This document shows positions 1 through 8,175 of a stretch of DNA of 42,666 bases, in pieces. The stretch spans positions 1 to 42,666 of the forward strand of contig JAUSMB010000034.1 in assembly GCA_030645365.1 (NCBI GenBank), given 5' to 3'. Position numbers and translations under genes: made by a program. Source of the DNA: Rugosibacter sp. (GTDB lineage Bacteria > Pseudomonadota > Gammaproteobacteria > Burkholderiales > Rhodocyclaceae). A model generated the notes under the pieces. The model saw nothing but the letters and a program-made list of their open reading frames with translations, made no database searches and was not told the origin of the DNA. Numbering within the stretch: the first letter of the stretch is position 1; every line of letters starts with the position of its first letter.

Positions 1-566
1 TGGTCGGTCGGGCAGCTCCAGATGCAGCCCATCATCGGCAGGAAATACCAGTGGCGAAACGCTGCGCCAAAACCATGCTGGTCCAAAAACTCACCCAGCG
101 GCTGCGCCAGCGTCAGCTCCTGACCACTGTCGGCCAGCGCGGTGCACAGACGGTTGAAACGCAGCAACTCAGAGAGCATGCCCCAAAAATGCAAGCGCAG
201 CAGGTTGCGCTTTTGGGCAAACACGGTTGCCAGGTTGGAGCCACTCCACTCCAGCGCTCCGGCGCCCAGAGCGCCCGCACCCGGTACCTGGACAGAAAAT
301 GACATATTCGACGGTACAGTGGGCACCTGCAGCTCATCGAGAAACGCAATCAGGCCGGGGTAGGTGCGCTCGTTGAACACCAGAAAACCAGTGTCCACCC
401 CGTGCGTCACAGTCTGGCCGTGTGCGTCGGGCAAAGACACATCCACAGTGTGGGTGTGGCCGCCGAAATAGCTTCCGGCCTCGAACAGCGTGACACGTGC
501 CTGCCCACGCAGCCGGTGTGCGGCGGCCAAGCCCGAGATGCCCGATCCGATGACTGCGACTTTCAT
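1..566 (-). CDS. FAD-dependent oxidoreductase (COG2907-like), partial
   Basis: Reading leftward from ATG at 566, the frame stays open to the window edge (188 codons), so the C-terminal part is missing. The N-terminus MKVAVIGSGISGLAAAHRL is a classic dinucleotide-binding GxGxxG loop, followed by FEAG at the end of the second strand and then GGHTHTVD. This matches the predicted NAD/FAD-binding amine-oxidase-like family (COG2907). The family is often found beside cyclopropane-fatty-acid-synthase-like genes and LitR-type regulators and is thought to act on membrane lipids or carotenoid-like substrates; the substrate here is unknown. It diverges from the B12-type MerR gene at 686, and the 119 bp between them carry repeats that probably control both. 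Base composition is G+C rich, like the next two genes. The family call is firm, the function is not. Confidence 0.85.
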   Translation of the reverse strand, partial: MKVAVIGSGISGLAAAHRLRGQARVTLFEAGSYFGGHTHTVDVSLPDAHGQTVTHGVDTGFLVFNERTYPGLIAFLDELQVPTVPSNMSFSVQVPGAGALGAGALEWSGSNLATVFAQKRNLLRLHFWGMLSELLRFNRLCTALADSGQELTLAQPLGEFLDQHGFGAAFRHWYFLPMMGCIWSCPTD

Positions 567-632
567 GACCTCGTTCCGATCCATGATGGTTGTTCGTGCC
601 GCACGATTGCGCTACGCTTGTGGCGTAATATA

Positions 633-661
633 CTAGACAAAATCATTTTTGTCTTAGACAA
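633..661. promoter_or_regulatory. Divergent promoter with nested repeats, candidate LitR/CarH operator
   Basis: A perfect inverted repeat AGACAAAA-TCAT-TTTTGTCT lies at 635-654. A second palindrome, TTGTCT-T-AGACAA, overlaps it at 649-661. TAGACAA is thus repeated directly at 634 and 655, 21 bp apart (two helical turns). Promoter-like hexamers overlap the repeats. Leftward there is AAGACA, 17 bp, TATATT. Rightward there is TAGACA at 634-639, 17 bp, GACAAT. The layout suits a repressor that blocks both genes. Assignment to the MerR protein next door is inference. Confidence 0.55.
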
Positions 662-685
662 TTAATACCACAGAGTCGATTACCC

Positions 686-1660
686 ATGAATTTGCTGACA
701 CCCCCGATTGATTCGACACCGCCTGCATCCAGCGATGCCGGCCTGCCGATTGCCGCCGTCGAGCGCGAGACTGGCCTGGGCAAGGACACCCTGCGCGTGT
801 GGGAGCGGCGCTACGGATTTCCCACGCCCTTGCGCGATTCTTCGGGTGACAGGCTATATAGCGCGGAGCAGGTACAACAACTCAAGTTGATCAGCCGGCT
901 GCTCGATTTCGGACTGCGCCCCAGTAAGGTGGTAAGCCTCGACAATGCTGCGTTGCAAGCCCTTCTGACGCAGCACGCTCCGGCTCCAGCCGCCATTTTG
1001 TCCAAGACAAATATAGGCAATGATGCTACCGATCCTGTAATCAAGGAATTGCTGCATGCCATTGGCACGCACGACCCGCGCGCCCTGCAGCACGGCCTCA
1101 GCCATGCCCAGTTGCGCATGGGTCTGGCACCCTTCGTCATCGATCTGGCGGCGCCGTTAACAACCGCTGTGGGCGAAGCCTGGGCGCAGGGGCGCTTTGA
1201 AATCTTTGAAGAACACCTGTACACCGAAGTGCTCACCGGCGTGTTGCGCCATGCCATTGCCTCGCTGACCTCGCAGCTGGTGCCACAAGGCCCCAGGGTG
1301 CTGCTCACAACCGTACCGCAAGAGCAGCACAGCCTGGGACTGCTGATGGTCGAAGCGCTGTTGACGCTGGATGGCTGCACTTGTGTGTCGTTGGGTACGC
1401 AGACCCCGTTGACTGACATTGTCCAGGCGGCGCTGGCGCATCGGGCCGACGTGGTAGCGCTGAGCTTCAGCAATATGAACAAAACGGCCGTGGTGCAGAC
1501 CAGCCTGCGCGAGCTACGCGCCCGACTGCCGACAGCCACCGCACTGTGGGTGGGCGGCACCTGCACCGCGCTGTACCAATGGCCACTCTCGGAGGCCAGC
1601 GCCGTTCAGCATTTGTCGGGCTTGCAGCCGCTGGTGGCGCAGTGGCGCCATGCCCATTGA
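686..1660 (+). CDS. litR: MerR-family regulator with B12-binding domain (LitR/CarH-type photoreceptor)
   Basis: A 324-residue protein with an N-terminal MerR winged helix (about residues 20-88, containing WERRYG and GDRLYS), a helical B12-cap region (about 115-200) and a C-terminal cobalamin-binding Rossmann domain (about 203-320). The cap carries Trp166-x9-Glu176-His177, the Wx9EH signature of CarH proteins that bind adenosylcobalamin over its upper face. The Rossmann part has Glu213-x-His215-x2-Gly218 (ExHxxG, with the lower-ligand histidine) and VGG at 289-291. In studied relatives, adenosyl-B12 drives DNA-binding tetramers in the dark, and light breaks the Co-C bond and releases the operator. 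All key residues are present, so photosensing is plausible. Neighbours, a divergent FAD oxidoreductase and a downstream lipocalin, are typical of LitR regulons. Other members of the family sense B12 or redox state without light, so the light role is inference. Confidence 0.87.
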   Translation: MNLLTPPIDSTPPASSDAGLPIAAVERETGLGKDTLRVWERRYGFPTPLRDSSGDRLYSAEQVQQLKLISRLLDFGLRPSKVVSLDNAALQALLTQHAPAPAAILSKTNIGNDATDPVIKELLHAIGTHDPRALQHGLSHAQLRMGLAPFVIDLAAPLTTAVGEAWAQGRFEIFEEHLYTEVLTGVLRHAIASLTSQLVPQGPRVLLTTVPQEQHSLGLLMVEALLTLDGCTCVSLGTQTPLTDIVQAALAHRADVVALSFSNMNKTAVVQTSLRELRARLPTATALWVGGTCTALYQWPLSEASAVQHLSGLQPLVAQWRHAH

Positions 1661-1678
1661 GCCCTCTAAGGAATTCCC

Positions 1679-2302
1679 ATGCCCGCACACCCGCCTGCAA
1701 CCACGCTTCAGGGCGCACGCACATTCCCAGCACACACCGTACCTGCTCGCCGCCAACGCCTGGGGTTGTTGGCCCTGCTGCTGACGGCCAGCGCCCTGCT
1801 GCTGGTAGGCTGCGCCAGCACGCTCCCACCACCCCGCGTGACCGCCGTCACCCCCTTTGACGTGCAGCGCTACGCTGGCCGCTGGTACGAGCTGGCGCGG
1901 CTGGACCACGCCTTCGAGCGCGGCATGACCGATGTCTCGGCCACCTACACCGCGCAAGCCGACGGCAGCGTACGCGTGGTCAATCGCGGCTATGCACCTG
2001 CCACCGGCCAATGGCGTGAGGCCGTGGGTAAGGCGTTGTTCACCGGCGCGCCCACCACCGGCTCACTCAAGGTGTCCTTCTTCGGGCCGTTCTACGGTGG
2101 CTACCACGTCGCCGCGCTCGACCCCGATTACCGCTGGTCGCTGGTTGTTGGCCCCAATACCGGCTACGCCTGGATTTTGGCGCGCGACAAGCAGTTGCCT
2201 GCCGCGCAGCGTGATGCCATCGTGACGCGGGCGCAGGCGCTGGGTGTCGATACCTCGGCGCTGATCTGGGTGGCGCACGAGCGCCAAGACCCGACGCACT
2301 GA
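1679..2302 (+). CDS. blc: Lipocalin lipoprotein (Blc-like)
   Basis: A 207-residue protein starting 18 bp after the MerR gene, with AAGGAA seven bases before the ATG, so it is probably cotranscribed. A long basic N-region is followed by a hydrophobic stretch ending in the lipobox L-V-G-Cys45, so it should be a lipoprotein. The mature part starts with the lipocalin signature YAGRWYELARLD and continues with GKALF, SLKVSFFGPFYGGYHV and a closing Trp-Ile-Leu-Ala-Arg strand, as in bacterial lipocalins. Blc-type lipocalins bind fatty acids or lysophospholipids and are linked to membrane stress. Next to a LitR-type regulator and a lipid-type oxidoreductase, a role in repairing or remodelling light-damaged membrane is reasonable but inferred. 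The G+C-rich block ends shortly after this gene. Confidence 0.9.
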   Translation: MPAHPPATTLQGARTFPAHTVPARRQRLGLLALLLTASALLLVGCASTLPPPRVTAVTPFDVQRYAGRWYELARLDHAFERGMTDVSATYTAQADGSVRVVNRGYAPATGQWREAVGKALFTGAPTTGSLKVSFFGPFYGGYHVAALDPDYRWSLVVGPNTGYAWILARDKQLPAAQRDAIVTRAQALGVDTSALIWVAHERQDPTH

Positions 2303-2519
2303 GAGGCTGCTTGGCCTGATCGAGCAGACGCTGCGCCTTGCAGCAAGCGCAGGCATCCTGCTTGTCGGCGTTGGCCTCGATGCCAGCCGACCCATGCGGC
2401 GTAAGCGTGGCCAGATGCCTCCCGATTTGGTATCGTACGCACCCCGCCTGCTACAACTTTTGCAGATGGCGCCCTATTCCCCTATTCATCAGCACGGTTG
2501 AACCACGACAAAACCTCGC
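2303..2519. other. Gene gap at the composition boundary, possible coding remnant
   Basis: 217 bp between the lipocalin and parC. The first about 130 bp keep the G+C-rich, third-position-biased look of the upstream cluster. Leftward they can be read as an open stretch containing DKQDACACCKAQRLLDQAKQ, which looks protein-like but has no clear start or stop. Rightward another frame is also open, so the coding strand is not settled. Closer to parC the sequence is less G+C rich. No ribosome-binding site or terminator was seen. It may be the scar of an insertion or deletion beside parC. Confidence 0.3.
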
Positions 2520-4952
2520 ATGAGCACTGATACCCTTGACCTGTTCGGCAACGCCGACGACGCCAATAATGCCGCCCCGCCGCCGCCCCCCGCCGTACCG
2601 CCAGCGCCGACTTTTTCGGATGACTTTGACGATGGCAATTCATTGGCATTGGACACCTATGCCGAACGCGCCTATCTCGCCTATGCGATGAGCGTGGTGC
2701 GCGGGCGCGCATTGCCACAGGTGGAAGATGGCTTGAAGCCGGTGCAGCGGCGCATCCTGCATGCGATGAATGAAATGCGCCTGGCGGCCAGTGCCAAGCA
2801 TGTGAAGAGCGCGCGCGTCGTCGGCGATGTGATCGGCAAATATCACCCGCATGGCGACACCAGCATTTATGACGCGATGGTGCGCGTAGCACAGGATTTC
2901 ACGCTGCGCTATCCGCTGATCGACGGCCAGGGCAACTTCGGCTCGCGCGATGGCGATGGTGCGGCGGCGATGCGCTATACCGAATGCCGGCTGACGCCGA
3001 TTGCCGAATTGCTGCTCGCCGAAATCGACCGCGGCACGGTCGATTTCCTGCCCAATTACGATGGTTCGGCGACCGAGCCGCAACTCTTGCCCGCGCGCCT
3101 GCCGTTTGTGCTGCTGAATGGCGCATCCGGTATCGCGGTCGGCATGGCGACGGAAATTCCGCCGCACAATTTGCGCGAAGTGGCCGAGGCGGTACGTCTG
3201 CTGATCAAAAAACCCAACGCCACGCTGGATGACGTGCTCGCCGTGTTGCCGGGGCCGGATTTTCCCGGTGGCGGGCAGCTGATTTCGCCGGTTGCGGATA
3301 TTCGGGAGATGTATGCCAACGGGCGAGGCAGCGTGCGTATGCGCGCCCGCTGGCATGTGGAAGAACTCGCGCGTGGACAATGGCGCTTGGTAATTGACGA
3401 ATTGCCGCACGGCGTCTCGGTCGCCCAGGTCTTGTCAGAAATTGAAAGCCTGACCAACCCGCAACCCCGCGCGGGGAAAAAAGATGTGAGTCAGGAGCAG
3501 AAAAATCTCAAAGCGCTGGTGCTGGGCGTGCTGGATACAATCCGCGATGAATCAAGCGATCAACAGGCTGTACGCATCATGCTGGAGCCAAAAAGCTCAC
3601 GTCTCACGCAGGAAGAATTCATGGGCGTGCTGCTAGCGCACACCAGCCTGGAAGCAAATGTCTCCATCAACCTTACCATGATGGGGTTGTATGGAGAAAA
3701 CGGGGGCCGACCGCGCCAAAAAAGCCTGCTGCAAATATTGCATGAGTGGATCGCCTATCGCTTTGCCACGGTGGAACGCCGCACCCGCCATCGGCTGGCC
3801 GAAGTGGAACGCCGCGTGCACATTCTCGAAGGCCGCATGCTGGTTTTTTTAAAAATCGATGAAGTCATCCGCTGCATCCGCGAGGCAGACGACCCCAAGG
3901 CGGATCTGATTGCGCGCTTTGGGCTCACCGAAATGCAAGCCGAAGACATCCTCGAAATTCGCCTGCGTCAGCTGGCGCGTCTGGAAGGTATACGCATCGA
4001 GAAGGAACTCAACGAGCTGCGCGAAGAACATGGGCAGCTCATCACTCTGCTCGAATCACGCGCGGAAATGACGCGCTTGATTCTGAAAGAAATCAACGAG
4101 GATGCCAAGCGTTTTGGTGATGATCGCCGCACCTTTATGCGGCCGGAAGCCACCACTAATCGCAATCGTGAAGTAGCGGCACCCGATGAGCCAGTTACCG
4201 TCATTATCTCGAAAAACGGCTGGGTACGCGTACGACAAGGGCATGACATTGATCCCGCGACACTCACCTACAAAGCCGGTGATGCAGCAGGCTGGATTGT
4301 CCCTTCACGTACGGTGTGGCCGCTGGTCATCATTGACAGTAACGGCCGCAGCTACAGTTTGAAAGTCGCCGATTTACCCAGCGGCCGTGGCGATGGCACC
4401 CCACTGAATACGCTTCTGGATTTTCAGGATGGTGGCAAACTCGCACACGTTATCAGTGGCTTGCCAGAAGATAAATATCTGGTCGCCAGTTCAGGTGCTT
4501 ATGGCTTTATCACCCGTATCGCGGACATGATGTCGCGCAATAAAGCGGGCAAAGTATTCTTGACGCTGGAAAAAGACGAGCGACCTTTGACGCCTGCAAA
4601 AGTCGGCGCTAGTGAAACGGCGGACACGGCAGACACCGCAGATACGGCGCATCAGATGGTCGCCGTGCTCTCTGAGGGTGGCAGATTGTTGATGTTTGCG
4701 CTGACCGAGCTTAAAGAAATGGCACGCGGCCGTGGCTTGATGCTGATTGATCTGGCCAAGAAAGATGCTTTGGCCGGAGTTGCCCTGGTAAGCAAAAATC
4801 CCTTGTATCTGCAGGGCGTTGGCCGTGCTGGAAAACCGGTTGAATCCGTTCTGGAGCCACGCGCTCAAGCCGCTTTTCACGGTAGTCGCGCGCGTCGCGG
4901 ACAGGAAATTCCTTTCAAACTCAAACCTACCGGCCTGTTCACTGGCCAGTGA
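2520..4952 (+). CDS. parC: DNA topoisomerase IV subunit A
   Basis: An 810-residue type IIA topoisomerase A subunit that, with ParE, unlinks daughter chromosomes. After a low-complexity N-terminus (Ala/Pro-rich, residues 18-32) comes the winged-helix core with [10 protein letters not shown], the quinolone-region loop [10 protein letters not shown] (109-118) and the catalytic Arg152-Tyr153 in AAMRYTE. The C-terminal part (about 560-810) is a shortened GyrA-type beta-pinwheel, as expected for ParC rather than GyrA. It contains a small Asp-Thr-Ala repeat near residues 701-710. At the position of E. coli ParC Ser80 this protein has Thr114, and at Glu84 it has Asp118. parE is not beside it in this window. 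The first third is more G+C rich than the rest. It converges on the FAH-family gene with 25 bp between them. Confidence 0.95.
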   Translation: MSTDTLDLFGNADDANNAAPPPPPAVPPAPTFSDDFDDGNSLALDTYAERAYLAYAMSVVRGRALPQVEDGLKPVQRRILHAMNEMRLAASAKHVKSARVVGDVIGKYHPHGDTSIYDAMVRVAQDFTLRYPLIDGQGNFGSRDGDGAAAMRYTECRLTPIAELLLAEIDRGTVDFLPNYDGSATEPQLLPARLPFVLLNGASGIAVGMATEIPPHNLREVAEAVRLLIKKPNATLDDVLAVLPGPDFPGGGQLISPVADIREMYANGRGSVRMRARWHVEELARGQWRLVIDELPHGVSVAQVLSEIESLTNPQPRAGKKDVSQEQKNLKALVLGVLDTIRDESSDQQAVRIMLEPKSSRLTQEEFMGVLLAHTSLEANVSINLTMMGLYGENGGRPRQKSLLQILHEWIAYRFATVERRTRHRLAEVERRVHILEGRMLVFLKIDEVIRCIREADDPKADLIARFGLTEMQAEDILEIRLRQLARLEGIRIEKELNELREEHGQLITLLESRAEMTRLILKEINEDAKRFGDDRRTFMRPEATTNRNREVAAPDEPVTVIISKNGWVRVRQGHDIDPATLTYKAGDAAGWIVPSRTVWPLVIIDSNGRSYSLKVADLPSGRGDGTPLNTLLDFQDGGKLAHVISGLPEDKYLVASSGAYGFITRIADMMSRNKAGKVFLTLEKDERPLTPAKVGASETADTADTADTAHQMVAVLSEGGRLLMFALTELKEMARGRGLMLIDLAKKDALAGVALVSKNPLYLQGVGRAGKPVESVLEPRAQAAFHGSRARRGQEIPFKLKPTGLFTGQ

Positions 4953-4977
4953 TCTTCCATCATGCGGTGAATCGAAA

Positions 4978-5907
4978 TCAAATGAGCGTCGTGGTTAGCT
5001 CGCCAATGCTTTCAACAGCGATGCTTACCTTATCGCCCTTTTGGAGAAAAATGCCACGCGGCATGCCTACGCCTGCAGGCGTGCCAGTTGCAACAATATC
5101 GCCAGGATAAAGCGTAAAACGTTGCGACAAAAATGACACCAACTCGGCATAATTAAAAATCATTTTGCTGGTGTTGGAGTCTTGCATCAGCGTGTCATTT
5201 ACCCAGAGCTTCAAATCCAGATCCAGCGGATTCGCAATATCATCACGCGGCACGATCCAGGGGCCTGTAGGACATGCGCCGTCAAAATTCTTCTGGCTGA
5301 TCCAGTCGTATTCCATTGCCGAACCGGGAGTAGCCTTCGGCCGTTTCATAAAATCCCGCGCCGACAAATCGTTGATGATGGTGTAGCCGGCCACATAGTC
5401 CATGGCGTCGGCCTCCGCCACATCCTTGCATTGCCGACCGATCACCACCGCCACTTCGAGTTCCCAATCAAATTGCTTGCTATACGCCGGGATAGTCACG
5501 CGTCCACCATGCCCTACCATCGTATTGCGCGCCGTTCTGATAAACAACCAAGGCGGCATGCCAATCTCATGTGGGTCGGGTTCTGCGGGTAGGTTGAATG
5601 CCTTGGACATTTCCGCCAGGTGATCAGTGTAATTCGCCCCGGCGCAGTAAATGCCATTAGGGTAAAGCACCGGCGGTAGATAAGTCACCATATCCAGCGA
5701 GCGGCCAGTGAATTTAGCGAGTCGGGTTGCATCCTTAGTCAATGCAGCCAGCTCTTTTTGCGTATTTTCCCAGTCATTCAGCACATCAAGCACCGTTGGC
5801 GTTTCAGGTAGCACATCGGCCAGATCAAATACTTGGTTGTTCATGAATACTGCGCCAACAGGTGTGTTGCCACGTGCGTAAGTCAGCAGACGAAATGAAT
5901 GGCTCAC
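4978..5907 (-). CDS. Fumarylacetoacetate hydrolase family protein
   Basis: A 309-residue enzyme of the FAH superfamily, which hydrolyses or decarboxylates beta-diketo or enol acids late in aromatic catabolism. Metal ligands are visible: Glu149 and Glu151 in FDWELEVAVVIGR and Asp180 in TIINDLSARD. The N-terminal active-site loop is CAGANYTDHL (88-97), and the C-terminal signature is GDIVATGTPAGVG. The start is GTG, with AAGGAT about nine bases upstream. It lies about 100 bp downstream of, and on the same strand as, the Rieske oxygenase, so the pair probably serves one degradation route. The exact substrate (fumarylpyruvate, acylpyruvate or an oxo-dienoate) cannot be told from sequence. Confidence 0.88.
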   Translation of the reverse strand: MSHSFRLLTYARGNTPVGAVFMNNQVFDLADVLPETPTVLDVLNDWENTQKELAALTKDATRLAKFTGRSLDMVTYLPPVLYPNGIYCAGANYTDHLAEMSKAFNLPAEPDPHEIGMPPWLFIRTARNTMVGHGGRVTIPAYSKQFDWELEVAVVIGRQCKDVAEADAMDYVAGYTIINDLSARDFMKRPKATPGSAMEYDWISQKNFDGACPTGPWIVPRDDIANPLDLDLKLWVNDTLMQDSNTSKMIFNYAELVSFLSQRFTLYPGDIVATGTPAGVGMPRGIFLQKGDKVSIAVESIGELTTTLI

Positions 5908-6005
5908 TATGGATATCCTTTGGATGGTTAAGACTGCATTAAAGACTTGTGATTAAGAGTGCTTAGTGAGAGTACCCAGTTATAGTAGCTTCAACCTTGC
6001 CAGAC

Positions 6006-7247
6006 TCAAGGCTGTGTTTTAAGCGCATCAAACCCTGCCTCAATATCGCTCAAATCACAATCACGGCCTAGGGGTGCCTCGCCTCGCTCGTACGCCTTCA
6101 CTGCATCGACTAGGGTTTTACGCCCCTTGACCAAAGCCATATCCACCGGAGCAAGATATTCCTGTGAGCGATCGACTCGTCCCTGGCTTTCGATAACTGC
6201 CAGATCTTCTGCAAAAATATTGATCAGCGTGGTTTTCTTGCCACCAAATCCGGCAAAACTTTCGCCACGATCAACGGCACCGCGATCCTGCCCCCAGCGA
6301 TTGTCCGCTGTGCGCTCCCCCAACTCTTCCAGAAAATCATTGAGATTGGGAATGCTCGCCAGATTTTGCATGGCAAAGCCATCCGGCTGCAAAGGCGCAT
6401 GCCGGTTATAGAAAATCATCCACAACATCGCATGATCGTCATCAATAGGCACACTGATTTGCAATCCTTTATCAGCCATCGCGCCGGGACTAATCGCATG
6501 ATGCTGAATAAACGGCATGATGAAATGAAAATGTGTTGTCTTGGCGGCGTCGTGATTCGCATAAGCAAAACCGTAATCCGTCGAATGCGCACGCATTTCG
6601 GGGTAATCAAATTCAATGCCACTATCCGTGCGCCGCCCCGAGCCAGAAAAGTAGGCACTCCCGCGACTCGAGTTACGATTGGTTTGATTGTGCAGTATCT
6701 GCGCGTGAAACACATCCCATAAGGTTTCCAGCGGATGCAGCCAATTACAGTTAATCACTGCCGTTGCCGAAATAACATGGCTATCGGGCAAATCAGTGAA
6801 TGACAAGGGGCGAAATGGGGGCGCTGTTCTCGCAGCCCCTGTACCTAGCCAGGCCCAGATAATGCCCTGCCCCTCATGCACAGGATGTGCCCCGGTTTTA
6901 ATTTCATGCAATGGCGCATCTGCCGAGTGCGTGGGTGCATCGAGCAATCTGCCCGAAGGTGCCATTTTCCAGCCGTGGTAGATGCAGCGCAGACCAGTTT
7001 CTTCGTTACGCGCCATCGCAAGCGATGCACCTCGGTGCGGACAAGCCTCATTCATCACCCCCGCCTCACCACCAGGTGAACGGAACACGACATATTTATC
7101 GCCCATCACGGTAGTACGATATGGCGCTCCACCTGGCTCCACCTGAGACGAACGCAATACTGGCACCCAATATTCGCGCATCAATCGCCCCATTGCTGTG
7201 CCCTGCCCTGTTTCGGTAATCAGCTGGTTATTCACTTTACTTAGCAC
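6006..7247 (-). CDS. Rieske non-haem iron oxygenase, large subunit (phthalate dioxygenase family)
   Basis: A 413-residue oxygenase. The N-terminal Rieske domain has Cys69-Pro-His71 and Cys88-x2-His91, spaced as in CxHx16-17CxxH centres that hold a 2Fe-2S cluster. The catalytic domain has Asn168 then Glu174, Asp178, His181 and His186 (D-x2-H-x4-H), the set that bridges to and binds mononuclear iron. The length and lack of a beta subunit fit the phthalate 4,5-dioxygenase or O-demethylase branch of one-component oxygenases that need a separate ferredoxin reductase. No reductase gene is in the window. The start is GTG, preceded by GAGGAG about nine bases upstream. With the downstream FAH protein it suggests attack on a methoxylated or carboxylated aromatic ring, which is inference. 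Confidence 0.9.
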   Translation of the reverse strand: MLSKVNNQLITETGQGTAMGRLMREYWVPVLRSSQVEPGGAPYRTTVMGDKYVVFRSPGGEAGVMNEACPHRGASLAMARNEETGLRCIYHGWKMAPSGRLLDAPTHSADAPLHEIKTGAHPVHEGQGIIWAWLGTGAARTAPPFRPLSFTDLPDSHVISATAVINCNWLHPLETLWDVFHAQILHNQTNRNSSRGSAYFSGSGRRTDSGIEFDYPEMRAHSTDYGFAYANHDAAKTTHFHFIMPFIQHHAISPGAMADKGLQISVPIDDDHAMLWMIFYNRHAPLQPDGFAMQNLASIPNLNDFLEELGERTADNRWGQDRGAVDRGESFAGFGGKKTTLINIFAEDLAVIESQGRVDRSQEYLAPVDMALVKGRKTLVDAVKAYERGEAPLGRDCDLSDIEAGFDALKTQP

Positions 7248-7624
7248 AGACCACTCCTCTTCTGCCTAAACAGATTCTCTTTTGTTTTATTTTTTCGTAG
7301 GATACTGTGGACGGTATGCACCCGGACACGTCACTCTCATGAAGATCATACCCTCACCATACTGTGCTTTTGCATCACAAACCCAGCAGACATAGCGAGC
7401 AATAGCATAATTCTTTTACTCCACTATTGCCTTGAACCATACCTGCCGCTTTTGAGCTACACCAAATTCGGTGTAAGCTTGGCGACATTAGACCTGCGAT
7501 CTGAGACCATAAACAATAATGCTGGCTGGTAATTCGAGTAAGCTCCGCTCAACTTATGTCAGTCATGTCCTTCTTTTCAAAAAATTTAGATTTTCCTTGG
7601 CCTGTATTTTGAACTGAAAACTCT

Positions 7625-7762
7625 ATGCTATTTATTCTCTACTACATTATTGCCATCACCATTCTGGTGATGCACTTTACAGGCTATTTGGCCCGTCGAA
7701 ATTTGGAATGGGTAGTTTTACTGCTTGCAGTGACAGTGTTTCCTGCGGTGTTATACCTTTAG
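7625..7762 (+). CDS. Possible small membrane peptide, 45 residues
   Basis: ATG at 7625 opens a 45-codon frame ending in TAG. The peptide is strongly hydrophobic, with two likely membrane segments (about residues 2-20 and 28-45) separated by a basic turn, ARRNLE. That composition is unusual for random sequence and suggests either a real small membrane protein or the leftover end of a transporter-like gene. There is no good ribosome-binding site. I do not recognise a family. Confidence 0.3.
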   Translation: MLFILYYIIAITILVMHFTGYLARRNLEWVVLLLAVTVFPAVLYL

Positions 7763-8021
7763 TTTTGCAAAAGATATGGCTTTGTCTAGCGGCCAGGTTC
7801 AATGAAAAATATCCGATAAAAAAGCCTCAGCTCTCTTTGCCCTCGCACTCAGATGGCCATTCCTTGGTTAATCAGTGTCAATCAGTCGACTGGTGGCCGC
7901 CCTGCAAGCCAGAAGCTTTATCAGCAGTCGTTACAAAGTACGCCGATTAATGCGCGAAGGAGGCTTTAGCTCTGTCTGGAAAAGACAACTAGTTACGTCA
8001 CGTTTTCGCCACAGGAAAACA

Positions 8022-8044
8022 AAAAGCCACCTTGCGGTGGCTTG
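8022..8044 (-). terminator. Rho-independent terminator of tRNA-Val
   Basis: Read leftward: AAGCCACC, loop GCAA, GGTGGCTT running into TTTTTG. A stem of at least six G/C-rich pairs (8027-8032 with 8037-8042) plus two A-T pairs is followed by a U-tract. It lies 41 bp past the tRNA-Val 3' end on the same strand. Confidence 0.85.
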
Positions 8045-8084
8045 ATTAGTAGTAGCAGAACTATCTAATTCTGCTAAGACTTTT

Positions 8085-8160
8085 GGTAGGCGCGATTGGA
8101 CTCGAACCAACGACCCCCACCATGTCAAGGTGGTGCTCTAACCAGCTGAGCTACGCGCCT
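8085..8160 (-). tRNA. tRNA-Val (GAC anticodon)
   Basis: A 76-nt cloverleaf with CCA encoded (8085-8087). The acceptor stem is AGGCGCG paired with CGCGCCT and discriminator A. The D arm starts GCTCAGCTGG. The anticodon stem is CCACC-TTGACAT-GGTGG, giving anticodon GAC for GUC/GUU valine codons. The T arm is GTTGGTTCGAGTCCAAT. The body matches E. coli tRNA-Val(GAC) closely apart from the acceptor stem. It has its own promoter and terminator. Confidence 0.97.
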
Positions 8161-8175
8161 ACTTAAGAACGACGA

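Larger units (their letters stand above)
7248..8084. other. Gene-poor stretch
   Basis: About 840 bp with no recognisable conserved gene. It holds a short inverted repeat (TACACC-AAATTC-GGTGTA at 7458-7475), a possible 45-codon membrane-peptide frame at 7625-7762, and, near its right end, the terminator of tRNA-Val. Other open frames here, including one of 80 codons at 7708-7950, have no ribosome-binding site and no protein-like composition. The A+T content is higher than in flanking genes. It may be a decayed gene region. Confidence 0.5.

Noticed and set aside
811..1566. A 251-codon open frame antisense to the B12-type regulator
   Set aside because: The plus-strand gene has clear MerR and cobalamin motifs. 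The antisense frame is open only because of G+C-rich third positions and is Arg/Ser/Ala rich with no family features.
2640..3410. A 256-codon open frame antisense to parC
   Set aside because: It lies wholly inside parC with its catalytic motifs, is His/Arg/Gln rich, and has no ribosome-binding site.
7458..7475. Hairpin TACACC-AAATTC-GGTGTA as a riboswitch or terminator
   Set aside because: Only six base pairs, no U-tract, and no gene start close downstream in either direction.
7708..7950. An 80-codon frame in the gene-poor stretch
   Set aside because: No ribosome-binding site, Cys/Trp/Ser-rich random-looking composition, and overlap with the better 45-codon hydrophobic frame.
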